DNA from: Dactylorhiza incarnata | Lineage: Eukaryota > Streptophyta > Magnoliopsida > Asparagales > Orchidaceae | Assembly (NCBI GenBank): GCA_033032865.1 | Contig: JAWHQI010000170.1 | Coordinates: 1,237,001-1,301,000 of the forward strand | Length of the DNA: 64,000 bases | Reading direction: 5' to 3' | Shown here: one piece after another, positions 30,977 through 43,300 of the stretch | Position numbering within the stretch: position 1 is the stretch's first letter | Layout of the letters: the number at the start of each line of letters is the position of its first letter | Program-made: the position numbers and the translations under genes | Notes under the pieces: model-generated | What the model was told of the DNA's origin: nothing | Seen by the model: the letters and a program-made list of their open reading frames with translations, nothing else | The model's database searches: none

Positions 30977-31377
30977 GAAAACCTCTTCCAAAACCGCCCA
31001 GGTCGGGGCAATCTCCACCGTCGGCTAGAGGAGGAAGATGAAGGGATGCCTTCGATTTTGCTTTAAGATCTGTGCACAGATCATGTGTTAATATTATTGA
31101 TATTCATATTTTTTTGTCCCTTTACTGGCATTTGTTAGAAATAAATATAGAAAATACTTAGGGACCTCTACAGGAAAAGTGGTCAACACCAAACTTGTAG
31201 CCCTTGGGGTCTATTTATTTTAAAATTTGTTTCACACCATTTGGATCAGTGGTCTGACCACAACACTCAAAATAGTGCAACATATACAAAGGGTTGACCA
31301 GAGATTGATTTGAGTGCCCCCATCAATACAGACATCCAAATGTTTTGAAAATTGAACCATAGGCTGCTTATACCCAC

Positions 31378-32273
31378 TGTTGAAACCAGAGAACTGGTCT
31401 CGATGTTCGCAAGGGGGATGCAGCTAACCCTTACTTGACCCGAGATAGACCCTTGACCAGTCACTAAGAACCGAAGAACCTTGCACATGAAGAACACCTA
31501 AGTCCACAAACGGACCCCTTAAGCTGCAGCGTGGAGGTCCCACCACATACCCAGAAGCTCACAAGGAACTTCCCCTCCCAAGCCAATGCTGAGCCTAGGC
31601 ACCTTGGAGGGTACTAAGGATCACGTCACCATCCACCTTCCATGACAGGGGGAGGGGAGGGGTAGTGCTTGCTCACAACACACACTCGAGGGAGGGGGTA
31701 CCAACATCCCTTCCCAAGGTGCCCATGGGGGTCTATTTATAGACTTCCCAAAATTGGGTTGCGGATAGCAAAAATTCTGCTATCCGCAGCTCAACCACGA
31801 ACCTGGACGATCAAAACGAGAGAGGAGGTGAGTGGAGGATGAGACGTCCACTCCCCCCTTGTCGGGGGTCGAACAAGTGGATCGAGGTCCACCGCCCTGA
31901 CTGGGCGAGTGGACCTCACGGTCCATCCCACCCTTCTACATGGGGCGAGTGGACCAAGGGTCCACTCGCCCACATCCTTGGGAGAGTGGACCCTTGGTCC
32001 ACTCGCCCAACTCCATGGGGCGAGTGGACCAAGGGTCCACTCGCCAACATCCTTGGGCGAGTGGACCCTTGGTCCACTCGCCCAACTCCATGGGGCGAGT
32101 GGACCAAGGGTCCACTCGCCCAAGGGAATTTGCCCCCCCCCCCCCCCCCGGGCCCTCTCTTTTTGGTCTTTGATGGCCTCCGCCGGTGCAGTTTGCCACG
32201 TCGCGGTTACCTTCACTATTGTGATCACGCCCGCGTCGGGTCACACCAGCTCAGAAAATATGAGGGTTGTACA
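31378..32273 (-). repeat. 3' LTR of element H
   Basis: 896 bp. U3 has a 75-bp repeat at about 31941-32130, made of two hairpins (GAGTGGACCAAGGGTCCACTC and its counterpart). A C-run lies at 32136-32149 and a TATA-like CTATAAATA (minus) at about 31735-31743. It is longer than the other LTR (794 bp) because of extra repeat units. Confidence 0.88.
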
Positions 32274-32290
32274 CAATCCCCACTCTTTTC
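32274..32290 (-). other. Polypurine tract of element H
   Basis: On the minus strand AAAAGAGTGGGGATTG abuts the LTR, nearly identical to that of the region 1 gag-only element. Confidence 0.75.
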
Positions 32291-32427
32291 GAGCTTGCCT
32301 TAAGCTCGGAAAGAAAGTCCAACCCACCTATTTGACGAGTAGGTGGGACCCTAGAGAAATCCACGAAGGGTCCTGCTAACGGGATGCTCCTGCCGAGTTT
32401 ATCAGTTGAACCTGACTTGAGGCGGAA

Positions 32428-33120
32428 GGCGAACCTTTCTCCACTTAACAACCCTCCTGTGAGCCGAGCTCAGCTGGTGGTGGAAAAAGCTCAACACCTT
32501 AGGTCGAATTGAACTTGACCTTAGGTAGAAAAGAACTCGACACCCCTAGTCGAGCCGAGCTCGACCTGAGGTGGAAGGCAAACCTTTCTCCACTTAACAA
32601 CCCTCCTATGAGCCGAGCTCACCTGGAGGTGGAGAAAGCTCAACACCTTAGGTCGAATTAACTTGACCTTAGGTGGAAAAGAACTCGACACCTCTAGTCG
32701 AGCCGAGCTCGACCCGAGGTGGAAGGCAAACCTTTCTCCGCTTAACAACCCTCCTATGAGTCGAGCTCACCTGGAGGTGGAGAAAGCTCAACACCTTAGG
32801 TCGAATTGAACTTGACCTTAGGTGGAAAAGAACTCGACACTCCTAGTCGAGCCGAGCTCGACCTGAGGTGGAAGGCAAACCTTTCTCCACTTAACAACCC
32901 TCTTATGAGCCGAGCTCACCTGGAGGTGGAGAAAGCTCAACACCTTAGGTCGAATTAACTTGACCTTAGGTGGAAAAGAACTCGACACCTCTAGTCGAGC
33001 CGAGCTCGACCCGAGGTGGAAGGCAAACTTTTCTCCACTTAACAACTCTCCTATGAGCCGAGCTCACCTGGAGGTGGAGAAAGCTCAACACCTTAGGTCG
33101 AACAGAACTCGATCTGAGGT
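32428..33120 (-). repeat. About 148-bp tandem repeat in element H, about 4.7 copies
   Basis: The marker CCTTTCTCC(A/G)CTTAACAAC occurs at 32434, 32583, 32731, 32880 and about 33028. Spacing alternates 149 and 148 bp. Within each unit GAGCTCGACCTGAGGTGGAA and CACCTGGAGGTGGAGAAAG are diverged half-units, so the repeat is partly dimeric. Confidence 0.9.
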
Positions 33121-33124
33121 GGAA

Positions 33125-34830
33125 GGCGGGAACTCCATACCCACTAGGGAGCCGAGCTCACCTGGTGGGGGAGGGAACTCCACACCTACCAGGGAGTCGA
33201 GCTCGCCTGGAGGGGGAGGAAACTCCACACCTACCAGGGAGCCGAGCTCCCCTGGAGGGGGAGGGAACTCCACACCTACCAGGGAGCCGAGCTCACCTGG
33301 AGGGGGAGGGAACTCCACACCTACCAGGGAGCCGAGCTCTCCTGGAGGGGGAGGGAACTCCACAACTACCAGGGAGTCGAGCTCACCTGGAGGGGGGGGG
33401 GGGGGGGGGGGGGAACTCCACACCTACCAGGGAGCCGAGCTCACCTGGAGGGGGAGGGAACTCCACACCTACCAGGGAGCCGAGCTCACCTGGAGGGGGA
33501 GGGAACTCCACACCTACCAGGGAGCCGAGCTCTCCTGGAGGGGGAGGGAACTCCACACCTACCAGGGAGCCGAGCTTTCCTGGAGGGGGAGGGAACTCCA
33601 CACCTACCAGGGAGCCGAGCTCTCCTGGAGGGGGAGGGAACTCCACACATACCAGGGAGCCGATCTCACCTGGAGGGGGAGGGAACTCCACACCTACCAG
33701 GGAGCTGAGATCTCCTAGAGGGGGAGGAAACTCCACACCTACCTGGAAGCCGAGCTCACATGGAGGGGGAGGGAACTCCACACCTACCAGGGAGTCGAGC
33801 TCTCCTGGAGTGGGAGGAAACTCCACACCTACCAGGAAGCCGAGCTCACCTGGAGGGGGAGGGAACTCCACACCTACCAGGGAGCCGAGCTCTCCTGGAG
33901 GGGGAGGGAACTCCACACCTACCAGGGATCCGAGCTCAACTGTAGGGGGGGGGGGGGGGGGGAACTCCACACCTACCAGGGAGCTGAGCTCACCTGGAGG
34001 GGGAGGGAACTCCACATCTGCCAGGGAGCCGAGCTCACCTGGAGGGGGAGGGAACTCCACACCTACCAGGGAGCCGAGCTCACCTGGCGGGGGAGGGAAC
34101 TCCATACCTACCAGGGAGCCGAGCTCACCTGGAGGGGGAGGGAACTCCACACCTACCAGGGAGCCGAGCTCACCTGGAGGGGGAGGGAACTCCACACCTA
34201 CCAGGGAGCCGAGCTCACCTGTAGGGGGAGGGAACTCCACATCTACCAGGGAGCCGAGCTCACCTGGAGGGGGAGGGAACTCCACACCTACCAGGGAGCC
34301 GAGCTCACCTGGAGGGGGAGGGAACTCCACACCTACCAGGGAGCCGAGCTCACCTGGAGGGGGAGGGAACTCCACATCTACCAGGAGCCAAGCTCACCTG
34401 GAGGGGGAGGGAACTCCACACCTACCAGGGAGCCGAGCTCACCTGGAGGGGGAGGGAACTCCACACCTACCTGGGAGCCGAGCTCACCTGGAGGGGGAGG
34501 GAACTCCACACTTACCAGGGAGCCGAGCTCACCTGTAGGGGGAGGGAACTCCACATCTACCAGGTAGCCGATCTCACCTGTAGGGGGAGGGAACTCCACA
34601 CCTACCAGAGAGACGAGCTCACCTGGAGGGGGAGGGAACTCCACATCTACCAGGGAGACGAGCTCACCTGGAGGGGGAGGGAACTCCACACCTACCAGGG
34701 AGTCGAGCTCACATGGAGGGGGAGGGAACTCCACACCTACCAGGGAGCTGAGCTCACCTGGAGGGGGAGGGAACTCCACACCTACCAGGGAGTCGAGCGC
34801 ACCTGGAGGGGGAGGGAACTCCCCCTTCCT
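33125..34830 (-). repeat. 45-bp tandem array in element H, about 37 copies, with poly-G tracts
   Basis: The plus-strand unit is GGGAACTCCACACCTACCAG followed by GGAGCCGAGCTCACCTGGAG and GGGGA. G-runs of about 20 interrupt at 33391-33413 and 33946-33961. The period is a multiple of three, giving long frames on both strands (Pro-rich in the element's sense). Confidence 0.95.
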
Positions 34831-35194
34831 GGTGAGACGGAGGCATCCTCCCTGCCCCCTCACTCGGGGCAGCTGGCCCCAGGAGAGCTGTTGAAGAGCG
34901 CTTGCGCTTGAAGAATCAAGCCTTCCTCCGAGGCTGGCCCCTTCCCTTGCCAACACGCTTGCTCTATCTCCATCAAAGACGGCGAGGCGAGCACAAGTGT
35001 TGGCGATGCCGTGTACTCACCCTGAGGGGGGAGTGCAAACCGCAAGACTTCCCGGATTGACTTCCTGAACTCCTCGAAGTCACCTTTCTTCATGCACTCC
35101 CCGACAGGGGTGAGTCCCCCAGCTCATCGCTTCCAGCCATGAGACTTGCCCAGAGCTTTCCGAACTAGCTGCTTCCATGCTCACCGCACTATAA
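34831..35194 (-). pseudogene. Second gag fragment of element H
   Basis: Minus-strand reading from about 35093 gives MKKGDFEEFRKSIREVLRF and ends in a stop at 34860. It is preceded by the shared PBS-like GTGCGGTGAGCATGG next to the internal LTR. Nearly the same stretch occurs at 37345-37727. It has an N-terminal phrase like that of the region 1 Gag (FEDFKREV / FEEFRKSI) and no zinc motif. A frame change leads to the Pro-rich repeat, so it is unlikely to encode a working Gag. Confidence 0.55.
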
Positions 35195-35840
35195 TGTTGA
35201 AACCAGTAACCCGGTTTTGACGTTCGCAAGGGGGATGCAGCTAACCCTTACTTGACCTGAGCAAGACCCGTGACTAGTCACTAAGAACCAAAGAACCTTG
35301 CCCTTAAAGAACACCTAAGTCCACGAACGGACCCCTTAAGGTGCAGCGTGGAGGTCCCACCACATACCCGGAAGATCTTAGAGCGCTTCCCCTCCAAAGC
35401 CAATGCTGAGCCTGGGCACCCTGGAGAGCACTAAGAACCACCTCACTGTCAAACTTCGATGACAAGGGGAGGGGAAGGCTTTCTCACAAGACCACGCGAG
35501 GGAGGGGGTAGGAACCAACCCTTCTCAAGGTGCCCATGGGGGTCTATTTATAGACTTTCCCAAAAACAGACTGCGAATAGCCAAAATTGGACTGCGGAAA
35601 ACAAAATTCCTCCGAAAGATGGAGGCCGGGCGAGTGCCCACTCGCCCATGGCCGGGCGAGTGGATCACTCGTCCAAGGTCGAGCGAGTGGAGCACTCGCC
35701 CAAGGCCGGGCGAGTGGAGCACTTGCCCAAGGCCGGGCGAGTGGAGCACTCGCCCAAGGCCGGGCGAGTGGAGCACTCGCCCATGGCCGGGCGAGTGCTC
35801 ACTCGCCCAAGGCCGGGCGAGTTCAACACCTTTCCTAAGC
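35195..35840 (-). repeat. Partial LTR inside element H with a 27-bp palindromic repeat
   Basis: It begins (plus strand) TGTTGAAACCAGTAACCCGG and is more diverged from the two outer LTRs than they are from each other. Its U3 repeat is different: a 27-bp unit GGCCGGGCGAGTGGAGCACT plus CGCCCAA, about eight copies at 35626-35820. The far end (a TGTACAACC start on the minus strand) is missing; array DNA follows from about 35840. Confidence 0.8.
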
Positions 35841-35849
35841 CACTTAGCA

Positions 35850-37045
35850 TGTGGCGAGTCGACCTGATGAGTCTCCCATCTGCCGGCATGACTGAGCTCG
35901 GAGAATGGTCTCTAGTCGGGGATTTTACCGATCAGTCGACCCGATGAGTATCTCATCTGCCGGCATGACTGAGCCCGGATAATGGTCTCTAGTCGGGGAT
36001 TTTACCAACTGGGGCGGAGTACCCATCCACATCCTAGGTGCTTACCTTCACCTGGAGGCATAGGAACCCAACACCTTCCCAAGCCACTCCGCATGTGGCG
36101 AGTCGGCCCGATGAGTCTCCTATCTGTCGGCATGACTGAGCTCGGAGAATGGTCTCTAGTCGGGGATTTTATCGATCAGTCGACCCGATGAGTCTCCCAT
36201 CTGCCGGCATAACTGAGCACGAAGAATGCTCTCTAGTCATGGATTTTACCGATCAGTCGACCCGATGAGTCTCCCATCTACCGCCATGACTGAGCCCGGA
36301 GAATGGTCTCTAGTCGGGGATTTTACCAACTGGGGGCGGAGTACCCATCCACATCCTAGGTGCTTACCTTCACCTGGAGGCAGAGTAACCCAACACCTTC
36401 CCAAGCCACTCCGCATGTGGCGAGTCGACCCGATGAGTCTCCCATCTGCCGGCATGACTGAGCCCGTAGAATGGTCTCTAGTTGGGGATTTTACCGATCA
36501 GTCGACCCGATGAGTCTACCATCTGCCGGCATGACTAAGCCCGGAGAATGGTCTCTAGTCTGGGGTTTTACCTATCAGTCGACCCTATAAGTCTCCCATC
36601 TGCCGGCATGACTGAGCCTAGAGAATGGTCTCTAGTCAGGGATACTACCAAATGGGAGCGGAGTACCCATCCACGTCCTAGATGCTTACCTTCACTTGGA
36701 GGCAGAGGAACCCAACACCTTCCCAAGCCACTCCGCATGTGGCGAGTCGACCCGATGAGTCTCCCATCTGCTGGCATGACTGAGCCCGAAGAATGGTCTC
36801 TAGTCGGGGATTTTACCGGTCAGTCGACCCAATTAGTCTCCCATCTGCCGGCATGACTGAGCCCGGACAATGGTCTCTAGTCGGGGATTTTACCGATCAG
36901 TCGACCCGATGAGTCTCCCATCTGCCGGCATGACTGAGCCCAGAGAATGGTCTCTAGTCGGGGATACTACCAAATGGGAGCGGAGTACCCATCCACGTCC
37001 TAGGTGCTTACCTTCACCTGGAGGCAGAGGAACTCAACACCTACC
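35850..37045 (-). repeat. 78-bp and about 165-bp higher-order repeat in element H
   Basis: The marker TCTGCCGGCATGACTGAGC recurs about eleven times from 35878 to about 36927. Spacing is either 78 bp or about 165-172 bp; the longer units insert a block containing CCCATCCACATCCTAGGTGC. This is a different array family from those in the other half of H. Confidence 0.88.
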
Positions 37046-37054
37046 CCAAGCCAC

Positions 37055-37727
37055 TTAGTCAAGGCGTTACCTGAAACCTTTTCATTCATCATCGAGGAGC
37101 TACCTGCTTATTACAACGCGCCCCTCTTGGCCTACTTGGTCACATGCACCTTGACCATCTCCATCATTACTTCCTCCATTTTCTTCGTCTTCTTATTTCT
37201 TTTCTTTCTCATGGTCCTTCCTGCTTCGCTTGTCAACCTGGAGGCGGAGGACTTTTTCCTGAAACTGATCTGCGTAGCTTCCCTACGTCTCCCAGTGCTT
37301 CTGTTGAATCGGGAACAGGGACTCCGCCTCCTTCCTGGTTGAGACGAAGGCATCCTCCCTGCCCCCTCACTCGGGGCAGCTGGCCCCAGGAGAGCTGTTG
37401 AAGAGTGCTTGCGCTTGAAGGCTCAAGCCTTCCTCCGAGGCTGGCACCTTCCCTTGCCAACACGCTTGCTCTATCTCCATCAAAGACGGCGAGGAGAGCA
37501 TAGGTGTTGGCAATTGGCGATGCCGTGCACTCGCCCTGAGGGGGAGTGCAAACCGCAAGACTTCCTGGATTGACTTCCTGAACTCCTCGAAGTCACCTTT
37601 CTTCATGCACTCGTCGGCAGGGGTGAGTCCCCCAGCTCATCGCTTCCAGCCATGAGACTTGCCCAGAGCTTTCCGAACTAGCTGCTTCCACGCTCACCGC
37701 ACCATAATGTTGAAACCAGAGAACTGG
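37055..37727 (-). pseudogene. First gag fragment and leader of element H
   Basis: The PBS-like TTATGGTGCGGTGAGCGTGG (minus, 37708-37727) follows the 5' LTR. The minus frame 37606-37367 starts MKKGDFEEFRKSIQEVLRF. A further minus frame at 37353-37132 is rich in Lys/Arg (TMRKKRNKKTKKMEE), as in basic Gag tails. No pol. Confidence 0.5.
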
Positions 37728-38521
37728 TCTCGACGTTCGCAAGGGGGATGCAGCTAACCCTTACTTTACCCAAGCTAGACCCTTGACCAGTCACTAAGAA
37801 CCGAAGAACCTTGCACCTGAAGAACACCTAAGTCCACAAATGGACCCCTTAAGTTGCGGCGTGGAGGTCCCACCACATACCCGGAATCTCACAAGGAACT
37901 TCCCCTCCCAAGCCAATGCTGAGTCTGGGCACCTTGGAGGGCACTAAGGATCACCTCACCATCCACCTTCCATGATAGGGGGAGGGGAGGGGTAATGCTT
38001 TATCACAACACACACGCGTGGGAGGGGGGTACCAACATCCCTTCCCAAGGTGCCCATGGGGGTCTATTTATAGACTTCCCAAAATTGGGCTGCGGATAGC
38101 CAAAATTCTGCTATCCGCAGCTCAACCACGAACCTGGACGATCAAAATGAGAGAGGAGGCGAGTGGAGGACGAGACGTCCACTCCCCCCCTTGTTGGGGG
38201 TCAAACAAGTGGATCGAGGTCCACCGCCCTGACTGGGCGAGTGGACCTCACAGTCCACCCCACCCTTCTACATGGGGTGAGTGGACCAAGGGTCCACTCG
38301 CCCACATCCTTGGGTGAGTGGACCCTTGGTCCACTCGCCCAACTCCATGGGGCGAGTGGACCAATGGTCCACTCGCCCAAGGGAATTTGCCCCCCCCAGG
38401 CCCTCTCTTCTTGGTCTTTGATGGCCTTCGCCTGTGCGGTTTGCCGCGTCGCGGTTACCTTCACTACTGCGATCACGCTCGCGTCGGGTCACACCCGCTC
38501 GGAAAATATGAGGGTTGTACA
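37728..38521 (-). repeat. 5' LTR of element H
   Basis: 794 bp; pairs with 31378-32273. It has about 1.5 copies of the 75-bp hairpin unit (38274-38385) and a TATA-like motif at about 38064-38072. Confidence 0.88.
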
Positions 38522-40375
38522 CCCACACCCTTAACATATCTAAAAATGAGAATTTTTGGAGGAGAGTTTTCTAAGGTTTTTGCAAACATTTAATAATCCA
38601 TGCAATGATTAATTATATGGTCTAATGACCTCCAACCCCTTCCAAATATTGGTGGGTGGTCCTAAGGGTCATGATATGACTCTGGTAAAAATTTCATCCC
38701 ATTTGGGATTGATTTGGTTTTGTATTTAACTAACCCAAGATTGGTCAAACTAAGGGTTAAAAGGTCAAAAGTGCACTTGTTGGGTTGAATGATCAAACCT
38801 CATCCAAAAGTGATGAAACTTTGGCCACTAACTTAACATCACATAAAACATCTCCTCCTAATATTTGGGGTGATTTGGAGTAGTTGTGCCCTAGAACCCT
38901 AGTTCAAACCCTATGATTGCACTTTGGGCTTGATGAAGGACATAGGGTCATATGTCCTTGAATGGACTTGGAACTTGGTGTACATGTTCTCAAGATAGTG
39001 AATAGCCCTAGATAATTTTATGAGAATTTTTAGGCACTTTTCTTCCCTCTAAACTAGTAAAGAATTAATTAAGAAACTTTCTTATGAGAGGAATCTACAT
39101 GCTCATTTTACCTTGATTGTTGATGAAAGTTTGGTAGTGCTCATATGATCATGATATAAATCTCTGATAATTTTTGTGTGAATTTTGGATTGATTGAATT
39201 AGTACTTCATTCACAAGTCAACTATTTTGCCCTAAGATTGTGATAAATAAATAAGGGCCTAATGTTCTCTGGAAATTATACAACTTGGTAATATGACATT
39301 TTAGGGCATTAGAAAGCTCTGTGAATTTTTGTATGATTTTTGAAAGTTTTTGTCAGTAGGTTACCTCACAATGTGCCATAGTTTAGATTTTCTTAAAATA
39401 TTTATTTTTGTGACTAAATGGTTTTGAAAAATTATAAAAAACAGTCAGTAAACCTTTCTAATCATTATAGAGGTCTGGTAAAATTTTCATAATTTTTAGA
39501 TAAGTATTTTTGGTGGTTCTTTCATTAGTCTCCAATTTTGGATAATTATTCAATATTATAATTAGAGGTCAATACCTTACTGTAAAATTGTGATATTCTA
39601 TATTTGCTGTTATTTTGATATCATAGATTTTTCATAAATTTGTGTATGTCATATCATAAGAAGATCTTACACTTCATGTTCAATTTCATACTTGGCCAAT
39701 TTTGGAGAAATTATAGTAAATGTCAAATAATAAGGAAAATTATGACCTTCTGGATTTAGTCTTATAATATCATGATAGACTCCCGGTAATAATCTTGAGT
39801 TATTTGAATGATTATTTGGAGTACCTCCTCTCATGCAACTCATATAGCTCATTTGGTCTGCGTATAGTAAAGCTATAAAACTTGGGTAACTTGTAGACCA
39901 TTAGATGGGAATGGGAGGTAGATGGTGTACCTAGTTTGGTTGAGGAGATTTTAGGTCACCAAATAGGAGTCAATGTGTTGAGTCTGACCGATAAGCTTAG
40001 GGGCAAGGTTGTGCTCGGGATCGACGAAATATCGTCTTTCCCCTTAGAGAGTCATAAAATACTTAGGGTTAATCCAAGTGTAATGATAAGATAGGTATTC
40101 TTATGGGTAGTTACCAATAACATTAAGTGTCTTGAGAAAGGGAGGTTTGGGCTATCATCTCATCGTACCTCATAGTACCGATGCGAGCCCTTCACAGGGT
40201 AGACCTCGGGAAGTCCAAGATTAACCCTAAATTATAGGAGTAAGATGTTGTGCAAGATTAACTTAATTATATACTCACACTCATCCCGTCACTATGGGTG
40301 GTTAGCTGGTTTGGCTGTGCGAGCGGTAGGCTCGGTGGTTGTAGGCACGGATAGGTTGGTCCGGCGAGCCGGTGG

Positions 40376-43300
40376 TGTAAGACCCTTTTTTTTTCAAACA
40401 CCCGGGTCTTAGGCCCAGAACCGCCACTTTGCGGTGACACCTTCACTCGGGAAGGTCGCCACTACAAAACGCCGATCCTGCTGGTCAAATCGATCACAAA
40501 GAAAAGTGTATTAAAGAAGACAAGTCCACAGAATCAACATGAAAAATATAAAAATGTCCACATTATATAACTGAATAAAAAGATAACAAGGGTTACAATA
40601 ATAAAGGGCTCATGCCCTGTACATCATATCATCACTACAAGATCACTCGCGAAAGCTAACTACTAATCACTCACAGATCCTGAATCATGTGCTCCTGTAC
40701 TGGACTGGCACGCCTCCGTCTGCTCCGGCCTCTGGTGCTGCTGCGTCTCCTCGATCTCCTAAAATGATATGGTCCACCGACCGTTAGTCAAAAATACTAA
40801 GCCTTATGTTCCCCACCCCACCCCCAATGGCTCCTAGGCACCGTGCGGGAGGATGAAGCGGAGGACAGCAAGGGGTATAACAAAGAGCAGGTGACAGTGG
40901 TACAGGAAATGTTTCTACACTACACATGTGTATATGTATAACTGAAGCAGTAAAAGAGCATAGTAAAAGCGGGTAAAAATTAAGTAAAGTGCAGTAAGCA
41001 AATACAATGGCAATAGATAGTAACCATTAATTTATAGGAATGCCCATACAAACCTATAGACCAAGGGGTCGTTTAGCAAGGCCTATCGTATAAGAAGTCT
41101 CATAACCGACTTATACGATAGGGGTAGGGGTTGAAATGCAATGTTTATGCTATGACAGGCAAGGTATGCAGTTATGTTATGTTCATACAAGTGCAACTCA
41201 CCCACTTCGACTCAATGCGCATAGACCTTTAGTTCCCCCTTTTTGGAGCGAGCTAGACTCCCAGGATACTCCTGTAGTGGCAAACGGAAGCGGTGGGTTG
41301 GGCCTCGCCCACCTCTAGGTTGGTATTCATACTACCTAACCTAGACCTATCGTACGCCTCAACGCAAAACCCGCGGAGCATCTGCGTTCTCTTACTGGCT
41401 GGACCACCAGACTTTTATGGCTAAGTGTAAATACCACACTTGCCGAGTCAACGTATTGACGTCGGTGAGAACGACCGTCCAATACCGAAGACCCACCACC
41501 TTCAATGCACATGCAACATGTTATACTACCTACCTCCGAGCCATAAGCTCCCCGGGCTAACCTGCCCGCCATCAATAACCTTCCGAGCCATCGGCTCGCC
41601 GAACCAACCCGTCCGTACCTACAAACACTACTGAGTTACAAGCTCACCTGACTTAGCAATCCGCTCTTACAACCACCAAGCCTACTGCTCGTAGCACCAA
41701 ACCAGCTAAACTCCCGGAACCACGGGGTGTGGGTGAGTGTGTTATTAAATTATTCTTGTATAACATTTTACTCTTACAGTTTATGGTTAATCTTGGACTT
41801 CCCGAGGGTTACCCTGTAAGGGGCTCGCTACGGTACTAGGAACTATAATGGGATGACACCCCAAAGCTCCCTTTCTCAAGACGCTTAATATTATTAGTTA
41901 CTACCCATAAGAAAACTCTTCTTAATGTTTCACCTGAATGAAGCCTAAGCGCTTTAAGACACAATAGGAAAAAGACGATCTTTCGTCAATCCCAAGATGA
42001 CCTACACCAAGGGTGGCACCCCACCACCCTAGGACTCATCAAACCCTAATTAACTCCAAGGATCCTCACATAGTCATATTATCACCAATAAACACTCACA
42101 ACTCCAATCACTACACACCAATTTGACCCATAACCCCAAAATTGCTAAATTGCTAAATGCAGACCATCCTTAATGTGTATGATGCTCGTGAAGGGAGGTA
42201 CATTAAATATCCAACTCACTGACCCAATACTTTTATTGGGGGTCCATGCTACTTATTTAAGATCAACTCCAGAGTTTCACAATTTTCCCAACATTATTAA
42301 TATTTAAAACAATTTTCCCCAAAATACAACTTCCTAAGGTTTGAACTACAAGTGCACTTTTCTGACTTCCAATGCCTACTAAAATTTTTACATAAATCAA
42401 GGGTACCTAGTAATCTGTAAATATGAATTGTCATGATTTTCCAGCAATGGTTGCAATTATTAAAAAATTCCTGAACCCATTAATCATCAATTATTTCCAA
42501 AGGAGGTACCCTCATATGAACTCCAAACCCTATGCAAATTTTTACAGAGGTGAATCATACTAAAATATTCAATCCTACAAAATTTTACCACATTTCAGAG
42601 AGGTTACATTTGTAATTTCCACAAAGGTCATATTTGCAATTAATTCCAATTTGAACTAGAAGTACCAAAAATATCAATCCAAAAATTATAAGAAAATTAC
42701 TGGAAGTTTATAATGGAATAAAATGACTTCCAGCAAAGTTCCATGAATTTACAGAAAGCTAGCATCCTAAAATTAATCATCCCAAAAATTGCTAACAATA
42801 AGAATAATTATAATATGGACCTTCAAAAGTCTTCCAATAGCTCTAATAGAATTTCCAGGGAATAATAACACATGTATCATATTGATGACAGAAAAAGAGT
42901 TATCCCCTAAGTGTTAATCTAACCCAAAACCTAAATATTTACAAATCTACCCAAGGATTTATTCACTAAGGTATACAACCCCAAACCTCTTCAATTTCAC
43001 AGGGGAGGCTTCTCTGGTCACCATGACCAACTCCCCAAAATTTTAGGTCAAACCATAAAGGTTTGACCCCTCTTCCTTCACTGACCTCTATATGCACCCC
43101 TTAGGGTTTACCCTAGGGTTTGGGTCCAAACTCCCCATATCCACCCAAACTTCTTGTGAGGGTGTTATATCACTCATAGAACTCAGGGAAGCCTATTACA
43201 CTCCTCTCCAAGGGCAAACACCCTCATGTCCTTCATAACCCCAAATTCCACTCCATAGGGATCAACCTTTTGGCCTTTGGCAAATCAACTCCAATGCTCA

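Larger units (their letters stand above)
31378..38521 (-). mobile_element. Gag-only LTR element 'H' (minus strand), repeat-filled and rearranged
   Basis: The TSD CCCAC is at 31373-31377 and 38522-38526. Read on the minus strand, the LTRs start TGTACAACCCTCATATTTTC and end CTGGTTTCAACA, like the gag-only element in region 1. Order on the minus strand: 5' LTR (38521-37728), PBS-like site, gag fragment, 78-bp-type repeats, a partial internal LTR (about 35840-35195), a second gag fragment, the 45-bp and 148-bp arrays, a PPT, and the 3' LTR (32273-31378). There is no pol. The internal LTR and duplicated gag start show recombination between two related elements. Confidence 0.87.

Noticed and set aside
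33165..34538. Long Pro/Gly/Ser-rich frames on both strands (457 and 330 codons)
   Set aside because: A 45-bp tandem array is open in several frames on both strands, which is not expected of a real gene.
40461..40480. CACTACAAAACGCC as a possible CACTA terminus
   Set aside because: It is an internal part of the E LTR, present at the same place in both LTRs and in F.
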